Source of the DNA: Mastigamoeba balamuthi
Lineage: Eukaryota; Evosea; Mastigamoebida; Mastigamoebidae
Reading direction: 5' to 3'
Length of the DNA stretch: 64,000 nucleotides
Assembly: GCA_902651635.1 (NCBI GenBank)
Contig: CACRSC010001923.1
Span: forward strand, 680,252 to 744,251
Shown: in pieces, positions 43,757 to 54,491 of the stretch
How the letters are laid out: each line of letters begins with the position of its first letter
How positions within the stretch are numbered: the first letter of the stretch is position 1
The notes under the pieces: generated by a model
What the model was told of the DNA's origin: nothing
What the model saw: only the letters and a program-made list of their open reading frames with translations
Databases searched by the model: none
Made by a program: the position numbers and the translations under genes

Positions 43757-44722
43757 ATGGCAAGCGACCATGGCACTGCGGGCTTCAGGGTTCTGGCGAG
43801 CCCGGACTTCTACCGCAAGGCTTTCCGCAAAATAGGGCGCGCAGCCAGGGTGAACGCCATCCCGGGGGCCGTCATCCTCGCGTGCGAGGGAGCCATCATC
43901 GGGGCGTACTACGGCTGCAGGCCCTGCACGGGCGCCTTTGACGGCGTCTCGCGCACCAAGACGTCGTGGGGCTACGGCTTCTCGGCGCTGGCGACGGCCG
44001 TGTTCGGTGGTCTGCTGCCGTGGGCCGTCATGGTCGCCCGCAGGGACATCGCCGGGGGGCCGCTGCTGGTGCTCGCGTCGCTGGCACTGCTGGCAGCGCA
44101 GTGGGCCGGCATTGGCTGCGTCGTGGAGTCGCTGTACAGGCTGCAGGGGGTCATGTTCGGCAACGGGGTCTCAGCGGGCGCGATCGTCTGTAAGGTGAAA
44201 ACCGAACGCCCGCTCACGCGCTGGAAAACAGGGTCTTGGGTCTCATCTGACGAGGCCGGCTCCGGCTGTGCAGGTGCTGTTCGACCAGTTCGTGTACAAC
44301 CCGCTCCTGGGGTGCTGGCTGGTGGTGGTGCCGTTCCACTGGCGCCACTGCAACTTCAGCTTCGGGCAGTTCGCAAGGACCTTCACCACCGAGTTCGCGT
44401 TTGGGACTTTTCTCACAACCCTCTTCACCATCTGGGCACGGAGCAATTGCCCGCGGCGCGGGACACCTCCGCTGACGCCGTTTCTCAGATGCTGTGGATA
44501 CCTGCCGTGTCGATCATTTACTGCATGCCGCCGTCTCTGCAGGTGCCGCTCTTCGACTTTGTCCTGTGCTTCTCGAACCTGCTTCTGCTGCTCGTTACCA
44601 AGCCAGATGCCCCGGCAGAGGCCACTGTCGAGATAAAGGTGTTGTCGCACAAGGGGGATGAAGAGGCAACTGTTGAAAACGAGGAAAATGCTCTTCTGTC
44701 TCAAGCAAACGCCAGGCTGTGA
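43757..44722 (+). CDS. Mpv17/PMP22-like small membrane protein
   Basis: Exons 43757-44194, 44274-44435 and 44489-44722 give 277 aa. Intron 1 has donor AAG|GTGAAA; intron 2 is 53 nt with a GC donor (TGG|GCACGG). The second half fits the Mpv17/PMP22 pattern: VLFDQFVYNPLLGCWLVV (K-x-DQ-x4-P-x3-GC) and LWIPAVSIIYCMPP followed by a last membrane helix (DFVLCFSNLLLLLV). Four hydrophobic segments are visible. The family sits in mitochondrial or peroxisomal inner membranes and may form channels. The N-terminal half is diverged and the charged tail (about 35 residues) is extra. Read without splicing, the middle exon is lost, so the splice model is preferred. Confidence 0.55.
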   Translation: MASDHGTAGFRVLASPDFYRKAFRKIGRAARVNAIPGAVILACEGAIIGAYYGCRPCTGAFDGVSRTKTSWGYGFSALATAVFGGLLPWAVMVARRDIAGGPLLVLASLALLAAQWAGIGCVVESLYRLQGVMFGNGVSAGAIVCKVKTERPLTRWKTGSWVSSDEAGSGCAGAVRPVRVQPAPGVLAGGGAVPLAPLQLQLRAVRKDLHHRVRVWDFSHNPLHHLGTEQLPAARDTSADAVSQMLWIPAVSIIYCMPPSLQVPLFDFVLCFSNLLLLLVTKPDAPAEATVEIKVLSHKGDEEATVENEENALLSQANARL

Positions 44723-45275
44723 GCCCGTTGTTGCCGGGCTGGCTTTCGAGGTGTCTGTCTCCTCCATGAAACCCCAACACCCAAGCGACGGAGCAATCAC
44801 ACAGAAACTGACCGGGCCATCAGCACCAAATGGCACTCTCAGGCCACGGCTGACGTAGTAGTTATCTCTCCTCGCACATTCTGCGAGCCAACGAAAATAC
44901 AGAGACCAAGAGTGATCCAAGTGATTGGGGATGCTTGGGTATCTGGACTGCAAAGATTCTCTGTAATGCCATCTGCTGACGCCAGCGGTCCAAGGACCGG
45001 GATCCACCACGAAGGGCCACTTTCCCCCCCTTCTCTTCGTTGCGGGACCTCCGGGTATGAGCACAATGTGGCAGTAGAAGACTGTTGACTACACTCGTGG
45101 CAGTGCACAAGCACATGTGGGTATTCAATAATGATTGCACAGTAACCGAGTGGTACTGAGAAATATATTGCAGGACCTGTTCAGTTACTCACTCCGACTG
45201 TCCTCTTGCTCTTTTTCTCATCATCTCTCTCTTTTCTCCCTCCCTGCAGTGGTACATCTGCCCTAAGAGTAGTCC
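44723..45275. other. Gene-poor flank before the transposon
   Basis: 550 bp of less GC-rich sequence between the Mpv17-like stop and the left transposon end. No domain or repeat is recognised. Confidence 0.4.
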
Positions 45276-45277
45276 TA

Positions 45278-46403
45278 CAGTGCGAATCACAACCAACTAG
45301 CCCACCTTAATTCTTCAAATACAATTCAACCATACTTTTATTATATGTTTTGTACTTCCGAGGGCAAATCCTGATCTAGTATGCAGTGTAGTCTCCCTTG
45401 GCCTCCAGGACTGCTTGCTGCAACCGAGCAGGCAATGAAGAAACCAATTTTAAGCATACCTCTGAGAGAGAGACTTCCACTCTTTTCTGAGGCAACACAT
45501 CAATGCCTCTAAGGCATTGATGTGTTGCCTCAGGCGTTTTCTATTCCATTGAGGTCAGGGCTGCATGCTGACCAGGGGAGGCAGGTGATGTTGTTTTTGG
45601 CTTTCCGTTTGGCAGCACATTTGACTGGTTTGTTTACTGTCATTGTTCTCTGCCAGAAGCCACTCTACCTGATCATCCCATAAGCCTGGCGAATCGAAGG
45701 CAGGAGAGCCCTCTGATAGATGTCACACATCTTTTCGCAATTGAGATTCCCCTGGAAGATGTGAAGCCATCCAAACCCATGTGAGGAAAAGCACCCTCAC
45801 ACCTGAACCTTATGAGGGTACTTAACCTGTCTGACCAAAAATCGATGACCAGAAAGCTGCCAATGCTTGTTCTTTGGTCCCTCTAGCTAGAGCGTGGACT
45901 CATCACTTAACCATATATAGCTCCAATCTCCCTGCAGATTTTTCCTTTCATTATCACGTCGTGCTTTTTGAAGAACTTTTTTAAACACAGGCTTGAACAA
46001 AGGAGTCTGAAACTTGGCATTAACAGCATGCAATCGCCTGTGAATAGTGGAGAGAGATGCCCAAAGATGAAGGGACTTGCGGGGGATTGAAGCTGAGTGG
46101 GGGGCTGGGATTGTACCCTGGCCAGAATTTGTTTGTCCTCCTTCTCTATTATTGCTCTTCTGAGGTTTTTTTTGGTTTAATGGTGAAGGTGAAGCAACAC
46201 CGTCTGGTCACTGATCCATCCATTGTTGGGCTGTTCCACAGCTGCAGTGCACGTACTGTGCAATGTGCCTCATACCCAAGTGAGGGCCCATTGGATGGTT
46301 GTGCAAGAACCATATCTTATGGCCTATAATCTATCAAATTGGCATTCTCAGTAATTGAAGTGATCGTGAAATAAGGTGGGCTAGTTGATTGTGATTTGTA
46401 CTG
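45278..46403 (-). mobile_element. Dead Tc1/mariner-type DNA transposon with both ends
   Basis: 1126 bp bounded by TA dinucleotides (45276-45277 and 46404-46405), the Tc1/mariner target duplication. The terminal inverted repeats match at 29 of 32 positions, starting CAGTGCGAATC on the left and, in reverse complement, CAGTACAAATC on the right. On the minus strand the transposase reads, in pieces, HRRLHAVNAKFQTPLFKP, WLSDEST (first catalytic D), VKYPHKVQV-GCFSSHGFGW, a NNDSKQTSQ segment where DNDPKHTSK is expected (second D lost), CLPWSACSPDLNGIE, and AVLEAKGDYTAY near the end. At least two stops and one or more frameshifts break it, so it is not autonomous. Confidence 0.9.
45487..45533. repeat. 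22-bp perfect inverted repeat with a 3-nt loop
   Basis: Arms 45487-45508 and 45512-45533 are perfect reverse complements around the loop CTA. The hairpin lies inside the C-terminal coding part of the dead transposase. Confidence 0.92.
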
Positions 46404-46405
46404 TA

Positions 46406-47870
46406 CTATCACGTTGATGAGGATCCAGTACATATTTCATTGTGTTTTACTTGGGGGAAAGGGGGGAAGTGAATGTGCAGTATTCAAGTGATACTTCATG
46501 GGACCTGCAGCAGTTCACACACAGAACAGTTATGGTACTGTGTGGGTACCACGAAAAGATCACTGAAAGTATGGTAAAAGGGGGGCCCAGGTGTGCCTAG
46601 CCTCCGAAAAAGGTAAGTTGGCAATATTCGTGATTGGGTTGGGCCTGTCCAGGGTGTCAGTTGCATGCAGTAGGGCATCAATGCAGCACTTGATGTCTTC
46701 AGTGAGGCGTGTACATCATGAACGTGTCACTCTGCTAGTTGCCCTGTAGCTTAATGTATGAAGTTGGGATGTTTGCTGCTGCGAGTAGTCATAGCACAGC
46801 CCATACAGCCTGACTTTCCAGTAATGCGAAGGTCCAATCATCCTATCCAGTGGGCCAGCCATTTGAAGATGCTGCTCACCATGTCTGGGGCAATGGCTCG
46901 GCCGTCCCCTGTGACTGTGAAGAGGTGCGTGTGGCCCTCCCACTGCTGAAGGGTGCAAAGGTCCCAGAGAAGGTTGTACGTGTTGCCCTCCTGGCCTGTG
47001 TCATAGATGTGGTAGTCAGTGTCTGTTCCTGGGTGGGCTTTGTCATGATATGCACGAGGAGCATGTTATCCACCATGAGAGTGACTGCCTCACTTGGCCA
47101 AAGAGCAAGGCAGAGGCAGAGTGCTGCGAGGATGGCATTCCACAGTGATGGGCCCATATGGAGGATGTTGTGGAGGAGGGTCAGTGTCCAGGGGTCCAAC
47201 TGTGATTGCTGTGGGCTCCTCAGAGGTAGCAGTTTCTAGTGATTGTGTACATGAGGTCCCAAGCAGTGCATGAGGTGGCTGGGTTGTCACAGTTGCCTCT
47301 GCCTTGGCAGGCTGTGTACATGATGGCTGCCAGCAGGTGGGCCATGTCACATTGATCATCAGTTTGGACCATACTGCCCAGTGCAGGTCTGACAGTGCAT
47401 GTGGGCCTGAAGCAGGCTACCACAGACGTCTTCCTGTCATTGGGGACCTTGATGCGGCTCTGGAGCAGTCAGTATGCATTGGGCTGTTGGGGACAGTCGA
47501 AACAGTGGGGGCACTGGGCCATTCAGTGGCCCCAGCTGCCATACTGGAAGCACTGGTTGGTGTGATGGGTCCCTGAGCCCCAGGATGGATGCTGTGCGCA
47601 GTCCTGCTCCCAGTGGTTGTGCGTGCTGCATATGTAGCAGCTGCGGGGTCAGGTAGTCCATAGGGTGGGGTTCTCTCCAAAGTACTGCTGCTTCAGGTAA
47701 TTGGACGGAGGCCACTCATCGCCTCTGCCCAGTCGTCACCAGTCATCGAATTTCAGCCTCTGAACGGGTAAGGCTGTTGTTCAGAGCCGTGTCCGCCACC
47801 AACAGCATCAACCCACGCTGTGCAGTACCATAAAGGAAGCACTGGTGCGTTTGTCCTTTGTTTTTCTGGA
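46406..47870 (-). other. Debris with a CCHC zinc-knuckle fragment, probably an old retroelement
   Basis: Minus-strand translation around 47540-47640 gives one full zinc knuckle (CYICSTHNHWEQDC, C-x2-C-x4-H-x4-C) and a second, decayed one shortly after, as in gag proteins or LINE ORF1. The remaining 1.1 kb has no recognised reverse transcriptase or integrase and is broken. A fragment of a retroelement of uncertain class is the most likely reading; a decayed host CCHC gene is possible. Confidence 0.35.
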
Positions 47871-47874
47871 TCTG

Positions 47875-48465
47875 ATGAGATCCTTGTGGCACCTTCTGCT
47901 GGATCTCTTTGCAGCTGCCAACCTCACCATGGCTGTGATGGTCTTCCTCCACGGCAGGCAGGCACCAGCCCCTGCCCCCATCCCCTTCGTGCCTGGCCTT
48001 CATGCTTGCATGCACCAGGACAGCCGACACTGGCCATGCCCCCGTGATGCGGCCCAAGACAGTTAACGCCTCACAGCTGGCAGCCGTCCCATGCAGAAGC
48101 GACCCACTCAATGCCTTTCAGGCCTTCTGCGCCCCGTGGGTCTATGCCAAAGTCATGCCTGTGCACTTTCTCAATCTGCTCCTGCTGCTCTCAGCACCCC
48201 ATCGCTGACAGTCCCGAGGGGGGGGGTCTGCACACATGCATGTACTTGGCTGACAAAGACGTCTACGTGAGCACATTGGTCATTGGGGGCAGCATGTGGG
48301 AGGCCCTACACATGCTACCCTAACCCTAACCCTAACCCTAACCCTAACCTTAACCTAACTAATGGCATTGCTGTGATGCTACGGCACCTGCGTGCAGCAG
48401 GCAGCCATGGGCCTGTCGTCGATGTGGGCACCAACATTGGACTCTACACATTGGCAGCCAAAAGT
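47875..48465 (+). pseudogene. Broken paralogue of the FkbM-type methyltransferase
   Basis: Matches the gene at 1128-2269 from the start codon (LFAAANL, ASQLAAVP, FCAPWVYA), through the same intron (CCCC|GTGGGTC...CTCTCAG|CACC), to VDVGTNIGLYTLAA, where homology stops. Frames change several times. Inside WEALH/NGI the coding sequence is interrupted by the telomeric repeats at 48318-48358. The catalytic half after motif I is missing, so no methyltransferase could be made. Confidence 0.88.
48318..48358 (+). repeat. Interstitial telomeric repeats (CCCTAA)n
   Basis: Five perfect CCCTAA units from 48318 to 48347, then one CCTTAA and a partial CCTAAC. The G-rich strand is TTAGGG. The tract sits inside the FkbM pseudogene, replacing only a few bases of the original codons. 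Confidence 0.95.
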
Positions 48466-49189
48466 GAATGTTCCCTATGAAAGGGAGTATTGGATGTGGC
48501 AGTCCACCCTGGCTGGGCTTGGGGACGACCTGCAAGGGTGTAGTGAGTCCCATGACATTCTCACTTGGCTTACTTGGTACCTGTGCCCTGCAGTGGCTCC
48601 AGGGCTGCACCAGCCAGGATGCAAGACAGTGCTCTAACTGCCGACAATGACCTGTCACTGGCTCTGTAAGAATAAAGGATGTGCTGAAGCGGACACCAAG
48701 GGCTTCTTGCTCTAGATACAAGATAATTTTGCACACCACAGGCCCCATTAATCACCAAATCTATGAGATGCCATGATAGATTAGCAGTCTGAGGGACGGT
48801 CACTGCTGCTACAGTGGGCACTGGGCTGCTTGCTCTGCCAGCAATCTCGCAATTTCTCCAGGTATCATATAGCCCCTCAGTCGGTCTTCTTCTTGCTTGG
48901 CCAGGGTTCCAACAGTGCGGACAAAGTTCTTGTGTAGGATTTCGGCCCACACCTTCACCTTATCACCCATCGGATCAACTGGGACTTCTGGGGACAGAAA
49001 CTGTCATATGCAGTGAGAACAGAAAATTGCAACAGAGCTTTTGGTCTACCTTCCTTGTGACATTCTGACGCCACTCCAGGTCGACCTTCATCTTGGGATC
49101 CGTGAACCGCACAGAGACTGAGCTTCAGAACTCATTCTCCTCACTCCACACCAGTACACCCCACCCCACACCTATACAGAACAAAATCA
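48466..49189. other. Unassigned sequence after the FkbM pseudogene
   Basis: No match to the rest of the FkbM gene. A minus-strand frame reading VKVWAEILHKNFVRTVGTL and onward (about 48820-48960) looks protein-like but is not recognised. Transposon debris is likely given the neighbours. Confidence 0.35.
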
Positions 49190-51115
49190 CTTAAATTATA
49201 ATTTTTATAATTTAATAAATTTCAATCTTTAAATTGAATTAGACACATCGTTTTCTGGCGTTTAATTGATTGTTTAATCGTTTTCATAGAAAAATAAATC
49301 GATAAATATCGCTAAAATCACTAAAATCGCTAAAAACGATTAATGTGCATTATGCACATAATGTGCTATTAAATTATTGCACTACTTTAGTGCTAACTTA
49401 GCGCAAAATTTAGTGCTGCGATTTTATCTCTACATGTGCTAATTTAGCACTTTAGTGAATCAAATGCAGTGATGACCAAATGTTTAATAACATTTTTCAC
49501 AGAACGAGGCCCAGGTGTCACAGAGGAAACCTAAGGCCACTGACAGTGAGTCACAGCAACAGGAGCAGCAGGAGCAGCAGGAGCAGCAGGTCGACTAAGA
49601 CGTCCTGATCAAGCTTAAGGCAATGACAAGTGAGGATGTGGTATCTCTCCTCAGCAGAAGAGGCACTGCAGAGTGCTGCTAAAGCAGCACTGTGCTGAAA
49701 AAATTTCGATTGATTTAAATTGCAATTAAGTAGAATTTTAAGAAACAAATTACTTCGAGTGATATATGCATATGAAACGTTCGTTTTTTTAGCAATTATA
49801 TTACTTATTCATTTAATAGTTTTGATCACTTTTATTTCTGCATTGAATAATGCATATTTTGTGCATATTGCACATTTTCTTATTGATATTTCATTGATTT
49901 TTGTGCTTTCTATGCATATTACGCATTCTGCACATGTAGTGATGCATGGTACCTGTCATTTTTTCTTTACTGAAAATGTGAGATGAGCTGCCATTAAGTC
50001 TTGCTTCTGCACTTTTCAGGGGGAAAATGCTGAAATACGCAAATGTTCAGGCCCCACAGGGGGTACAGAGGGCTTTCTCCCTGCTTCTGATCATCCTTCT
50101 GATATTTCTGCTATTTTAAAGGTCTGTGCTTCTCCACAAACTCTCAGACTCAACTCCATGTCAGTCATTATCTGCTTCTAAGCTATCACCACCTTCACCT
50201 TCACCCACATTGCCCCCTCAAGCTCCCAAGGTATTTTCGGATCTCAGAGCATTAACAACAACATTAGCATAGTTCTGCTTGTATGGAAGCACCCCAAAAG
50301 CCTCTGCCTGACCTTGGTCACTCTCATCTTACTAAGATTGTACAACAAGTCTCTCTCCCCAGCATCTTTCCTTCTCTGTCATGCACATCTGCAGCTTCCT
50401 CTTCTGCCTCACTGCCCCCGCCTGTGTGCACCATGCCACCATCCCCTGCTGGGGCAGCATGGCTGTGGAAAAGCGACAGCCTCCATACACTATTGTGGGC
50501 TGTTGCTGAGTACATGACTGTGCTGTACAGTCCCAAATATAAATAAGAGCCAACAGACCAGCTGCTGGACCACAGTTCTGCACTCTCTCCAGAGGAAATC
50601 GAGGCACTTCCAGACAGAACAATCCAAGGACTTGATGAAGAGATGAATAGGAACTTCTTTTTCTTGTTTTCTGCACGAGAAGACGACTTTTTCTGCTCAA
50701 CCAGGACTGGTGGAGAAGAAATCACAACTGTAACAATGATCTTAGCGAAATAAATCCGATTCCAGAAAATCCAAATAGTTGTATTCTGCACGTTGAGTAA
50801 CATGTGATTACAAATGTGGCGTCATTCTATGTGCTACATGGTGAGCGACAGACTTTTAGACAAAACCAAAAAAGACTGGTGTGACAGGTGCCATGCACAA
50901 TATGCACAGGCATCACTACATATGAATAATGTGCACTATGCACAAAAAGTGCATAAAACTCAAATTTTGCTAAATAAATGCACTTAATACACTATGTGCT
51001 AAATGTGATAAAAGAAATTAGTGCAAATTAGTGCTAATTCAGCACTATATCTAGTGCTCAAATTCAGCACTACATAAGCTAATTAGGTGCTTCATAAGAA
51101 AAAAAGCAGCAATGA
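49190..51115. repeat. AT-rich block with three related repeat copies
   Basis: AT-rich copies lie at about 49190-49470 and 50880-51115 in the same orientation (ATGTGCA(T/C)TATGCACA, AGTGCTAA(C/T)T(T/C)AGC, TAGTGCT, then GCAG(T/C)(G/A)ATGACC). A third lies in inverted orientation at about 49775-49985 (TGACAGGTACCATGCATCAC on the minus strand). Between them are (CAG)-like triplets at 49560-49595 and a GC-moderate stretch at 50020-50870 without recognised genes. The layout suggests a decayed mobile element of unknown class. Confidence 0.5.
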
Positions 51116-51437
51116 CCTTGTGTATTAATGAATGCACCAAAAGAACCCAATACGTGATCCGATGACAGACGACGAAATGTGCCTGACAAAGACATAAGCT
51201 CAGGCCACCACAGTGTTTGACCTTCGCTGGGCGAGCACTAACGGTCATTAACCATTGACTGTTATTCCAGGGAATTGAGGCGGCTAATGTATCTAGTGCA
51301 GGGCAGGGGTGGTGATATCGGCACGGACTCCCGGGGCAAGTGGGGCACTGGGACTGGCAGGCGGGGCTGACAGGGGTTCGTGTCCCCCTATCGTGAATCC
51401 TGTCCCTGAGCTCGACTGCAGAGTGCATAGCGACCCG
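51116..51437. other. 3' flank of the rhomboid gene
   Basis: 320 bp of transition from the AT-rich block to the GC-rich gene region. No feature recognised. Confidence 0.4.
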
Positions 51438-52568
51438 TTACACAGGAACTGACTGCGATGGTGATGGCACATCCCTGCTGCTGGATGACGGAGAGCGGAA
51501 GAACCTCGAGATGCACGAGAGCACGGGGCTGCCTCCCCTGTTGCTGCGGTCATTCGGTGCTGCTGCCAAATGAAGTGGGCTGCACTTACTGCTGGTGCAT
51601 CGTCGTCGGGAGGACTCCGGTCTGCGGCCCCACTACGTACGACGGCATGTGCACGATACGGGTCATCGGCGGCAGGCCCTCGATCACCGCGACAGCCCAG
51701 TCCGGCAGAATGAGGAATCGCAGCAGCCCGAAGACATCTGCCGAGAGAACTGAGCCGAGTCGACTGAAACCGGGACTGAAAATCGGGAATAGGGAATTGC
51801 GCACAGAGATAGCCGCTGAGGATGCCAGCGAGGTGGCCGAGGAACGAGACGCCGGGCAGGATGACCTGCATGACGATGAGGGCCACCCAGGGAAACGCAT
51901 GCGCGGGCACCGTGAACCCGAAGAAGCTGCGGCTCACGCTGTCCGACACGGACGCGGCGACGTCGACGGCGAAGATGACGCCGCTGAAGCCGAGGCTGCA
52001 CCGCAGGGCCAGGAGCCTCGTGAGGCCAAGGCCGTCCGAGGCCAGCGCGATGCCCGTGTGCAGCGCTGCGTTGACGACAACGAACGCCAGAATGGCGTTG
52101 AGAGCCCCGAGGCTGCCCGCCTTCCTCTACTCGCCCGTGCTGGTCAGTTGCGAGACGTGCAGCGGGAGGAACAGCGAACCTCGAAGACAGTGCCCATCGG
52201 GACGAAGGAGAGCATGTTCGCGAGGATGTGGAGGACGTCGACGTGGAAGAACGGCGAGGTGAAGACCCTTAGCACTGCAGGCGAGAGCTCCCAAAGTCGG
52301 ATACGACGAGTGAGGGGGAATTGTTTTTGTATACTCTTTCTGGGGGGTGTGGGGACCACGCACAGGCTCTCTTGAAGCTGACCCGGAACCAGAAGGGCAT
52401 GAGGCAGACGCGGAGCGAGACGGCGCCGAAGACGAGCTCGTAGAGGCAGAGAGCGGTGCACAGGAGCAGCACCGAGCGTGTCACGAGGGGCACCGACTCG
52501 AGCCACACGCGTGCGCGCGAGATGAGGCCCGCCTGCGAGGCCACGTTGGCTGCTGTGCTGCCCGACAT
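51438..52568 (-). CDS. Rhomboid-family intramembrane serine protease
   Basis: Five exons (52568-52364, 52274-52180, 52126-51805, 51737-51590, 51537-51438) give 289 aa. Helix 1 (SVLLLCTALCLYELVFG) is followed by FFHVDVLHILANMLSF, the H-x3-N segment of rhomboids, and PMGTVFERKAGSL. The catalytic Ser148 lies in LGFSGVIFA (GxSG) and His198 in SFLGHLAGILSGYL, so both active residues are present. Six hydrophobic stretches fit a basic rhomboid core, and the Ser-rich C-terminal tail resembles RHBDD1-type proteins. It would cut membrane proteins within the ER or Golgi bilayer. Donors include GTGCGT, GTGCGC and one standard GTAAGT. The acceptor of exon 3 (GAGTAG) is the least certain site. Confidence 0.85.
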
Positions 52569-52813
52569 TGGCGCCTTGCCCTGGCTCCTGACTCGATGCC
52601 ACCGGAATTCCTGGTTATGCGGAGGATTTTCCAGACCTGCTGGGCTCTGATGTCATTGAAAAGAAAGATCCGATAACAAGTTTTTTGAACGAATTGTTGA
52701 AGACGGATAAAAATCGATTGATCCAACTATGCACCTTGTGTGTTCAATTGAGCAAAGGGGTGGCGGGGAAGGCACCGCGGCGGGAGAGCAGCTGGGGAGG
52801 CGAGTCCCGGTCC

Positions 52814-54491
52814 TCAGTGCTCCCAGGGGAACTTGATGTCGATCTTGCACTGGTCGCGGAGCTGGACGAGCTCGGGGCGCAGGCCCTGCGGGATGGGGAC
52901 GCCGTTCTTCTCGCGGTCGAGCTGCGTGTAGTGCTCCTTCTCGCCCGGCGTGTAGATGCGCTCGGCGCCGGCGATCTTGCGGCTGGCGCGCAGCTCGCGG
53001 TTGATCTGGCCCACGTGGCGCTTGAACTCGTCGGGGTCGCGGAAGCAGTTGATGTCGATGGCGAGGAAGAAGTGGCCCAGCTCGATGGGGCACTTCTTGC
53101 CGTCCCTCGTCGTCCCCACCAGCGCCTGCATGTGGTTCCCCGCCTGCAGGCACGACGACAGGATCTCCACCACCTCGGCGTACCCGTACCCCTTGTACCC
53201 GCCCGTCTCCTCCCCGGCCCCTCCGATAGGCTGCGAGAGAGTGAGTTATGACGCTGTAAGTAAAAAAAACGGCGGTTGCGAATTCAATTTGTCCGATCGC
53301 GTGGAGAAAAGTGATCTCTGGCGCAGCGGGCAGCGCTGGCGACAGGGGGGGGCGCACGAGGCAGAAGCAGTCGCCGGTGACGAGGTCCTTGAGGATCTGG
53401 TGCGTGTCGGTGCGCGGGGCGCCGCTCTTGTCCTGGACCCAGCCGACGGGCAGCGGCTTGTTCTCGCGGTCGTACATCTCGATCTTGCCGCGCTGCACCA
53501 CCGACGTCGCGCAGTCCAGGCACCACGGGAACCCTGCTCGGCCGACCCCCTCCCTCAGTCCCTCGGCCCGCAGCGCGGCCCGCACGGCCGTGTGGGAGAA
53601 CGGAGAGAACAGAGAGAACAGAGGGCGCACAGGACAAAGAGGACACAGAGGACACAGAGGTGGAGAGAACGGAGAGGACGCAGAGGACACAGAGAACAGA
53701 GAGAACGGAGAGAACGGAGAGAACGGAGAGAACAGATAGAACAGATAGAACAGATAGAACAGAGAGAAGGGAGCGAATCGTGCGGACCCTCGTCGGTGGG
53801 GAAGGCGAAGACGAGGGGGTTGGTGCCCAGCATGGGCTCGGCGCCCCAGGTGGGCGCGATCGAGGGGCGCGCGTTGGTGCCGCTGAGGCCGATGAGGCCC
53901 TCGGCCGCGGCCATGGTGCTGTAGTAGCCCGCGATGCCGTAGTGCGTCGAGTGCCTGGCGACGACCATGCCGAGCCCGCACTTCTTGGCCTTGTCGACGG
54001 CCATCCGCATGCAGCGGCTCGCCACGACCATGCCCATGCCGTTGTGCCCGTCGACCACGGCCGTCGTCGGCGTCTCGCGCACCACCTCGAACTGCGTCTG
54101 CGGGTTCAGCGTCCCGTTCTTGATCCTGTCGTAGTAGATCAGCTTCAGCCTCTGTTGTGCGTTGTCAGTGCTCTCTGGTGCGCCCCCCTGCGTGCTGCCT
54201 TGCCTGGATGCCGTGCGTGTCCATGCCGCGCAGGTCCGCTGCGATGAGGACCTTGCCGCAGACCTGTGGTGCGGGGCAGTGGATGGTTATTGGTTGTTGG
54301 TTGATTAGCTCAGGGTTTGTTTTTCCTTCGTGTGTTGTGTTGTGCTGTGCTGTTGGGGTGTGGGGAGGGGTCTCCGGGACCTGAGCGTCGTCGCGGGGGA
54401 CGCCGACGGCCGTCAGGACGTTGACCATGAAGTTCTCGAGCACGTCGACGGGCAGGCGGTACTCCTCGTGGTGCGCTGCTGCTGCTGCCAT
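52814..54491 (-). CDS. LDH2/MDH-type NAD(P)-dependent oxidoreductase
   Basis: Exons 54491-54381, 54263-54204, 54151-53788, 53533-53358 and 53230-52814 give 375 aa, normal for the Ldh_2 (malate/ureidoglycolate/sulfolactate dehydrogenase) family. Signatures in order are DLRGMDTHGIQRLKLIYYD (catalytic His54 region), NGMGMVVASRCMRMA, VVARHSTHYGIAGYYSTMAA, GLSGTNARPSIAPTWG with LGTNPLVFAFPTDE, and ETGGYKGYGYAEVVEILSS. It reduces 2-oxo acids or oxidises 2-hydroxy acids; the substrate is not clear from sequence. The product looks cytosolic (no signal peptide). Intron 2 has a GC donor in its classical context (CAG|GCAAGG). Intron 3 holds a purine-rich minisatellite. Confidence 0.88.
53590..53770 (+). 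repeat. Purine-rich minisatellite in an LDH2-gene intron
   Basis: Irregular tandem units of GGAGAGAAC, AGAGGACAC and ACAGATAGA, all purine-rich on the plus strand (pyrimidine-rich in the transcript). A related tract is in the MOK intron at 56010-56095. Confidence 0.85.

Noticed and set aside
47540-47640. Zinc-knuckle fragment as a live CNBP-like host gene
   Set aside because: The surrounding frame is broken and only two knuckles remain, one of them decayed.
48318-48358. Telomeric tract as a chromosome end or head-to-head fusion
   Set aside because: It is only about 40 bp, in one orientation, and collinear coding sequence continues on both sides.
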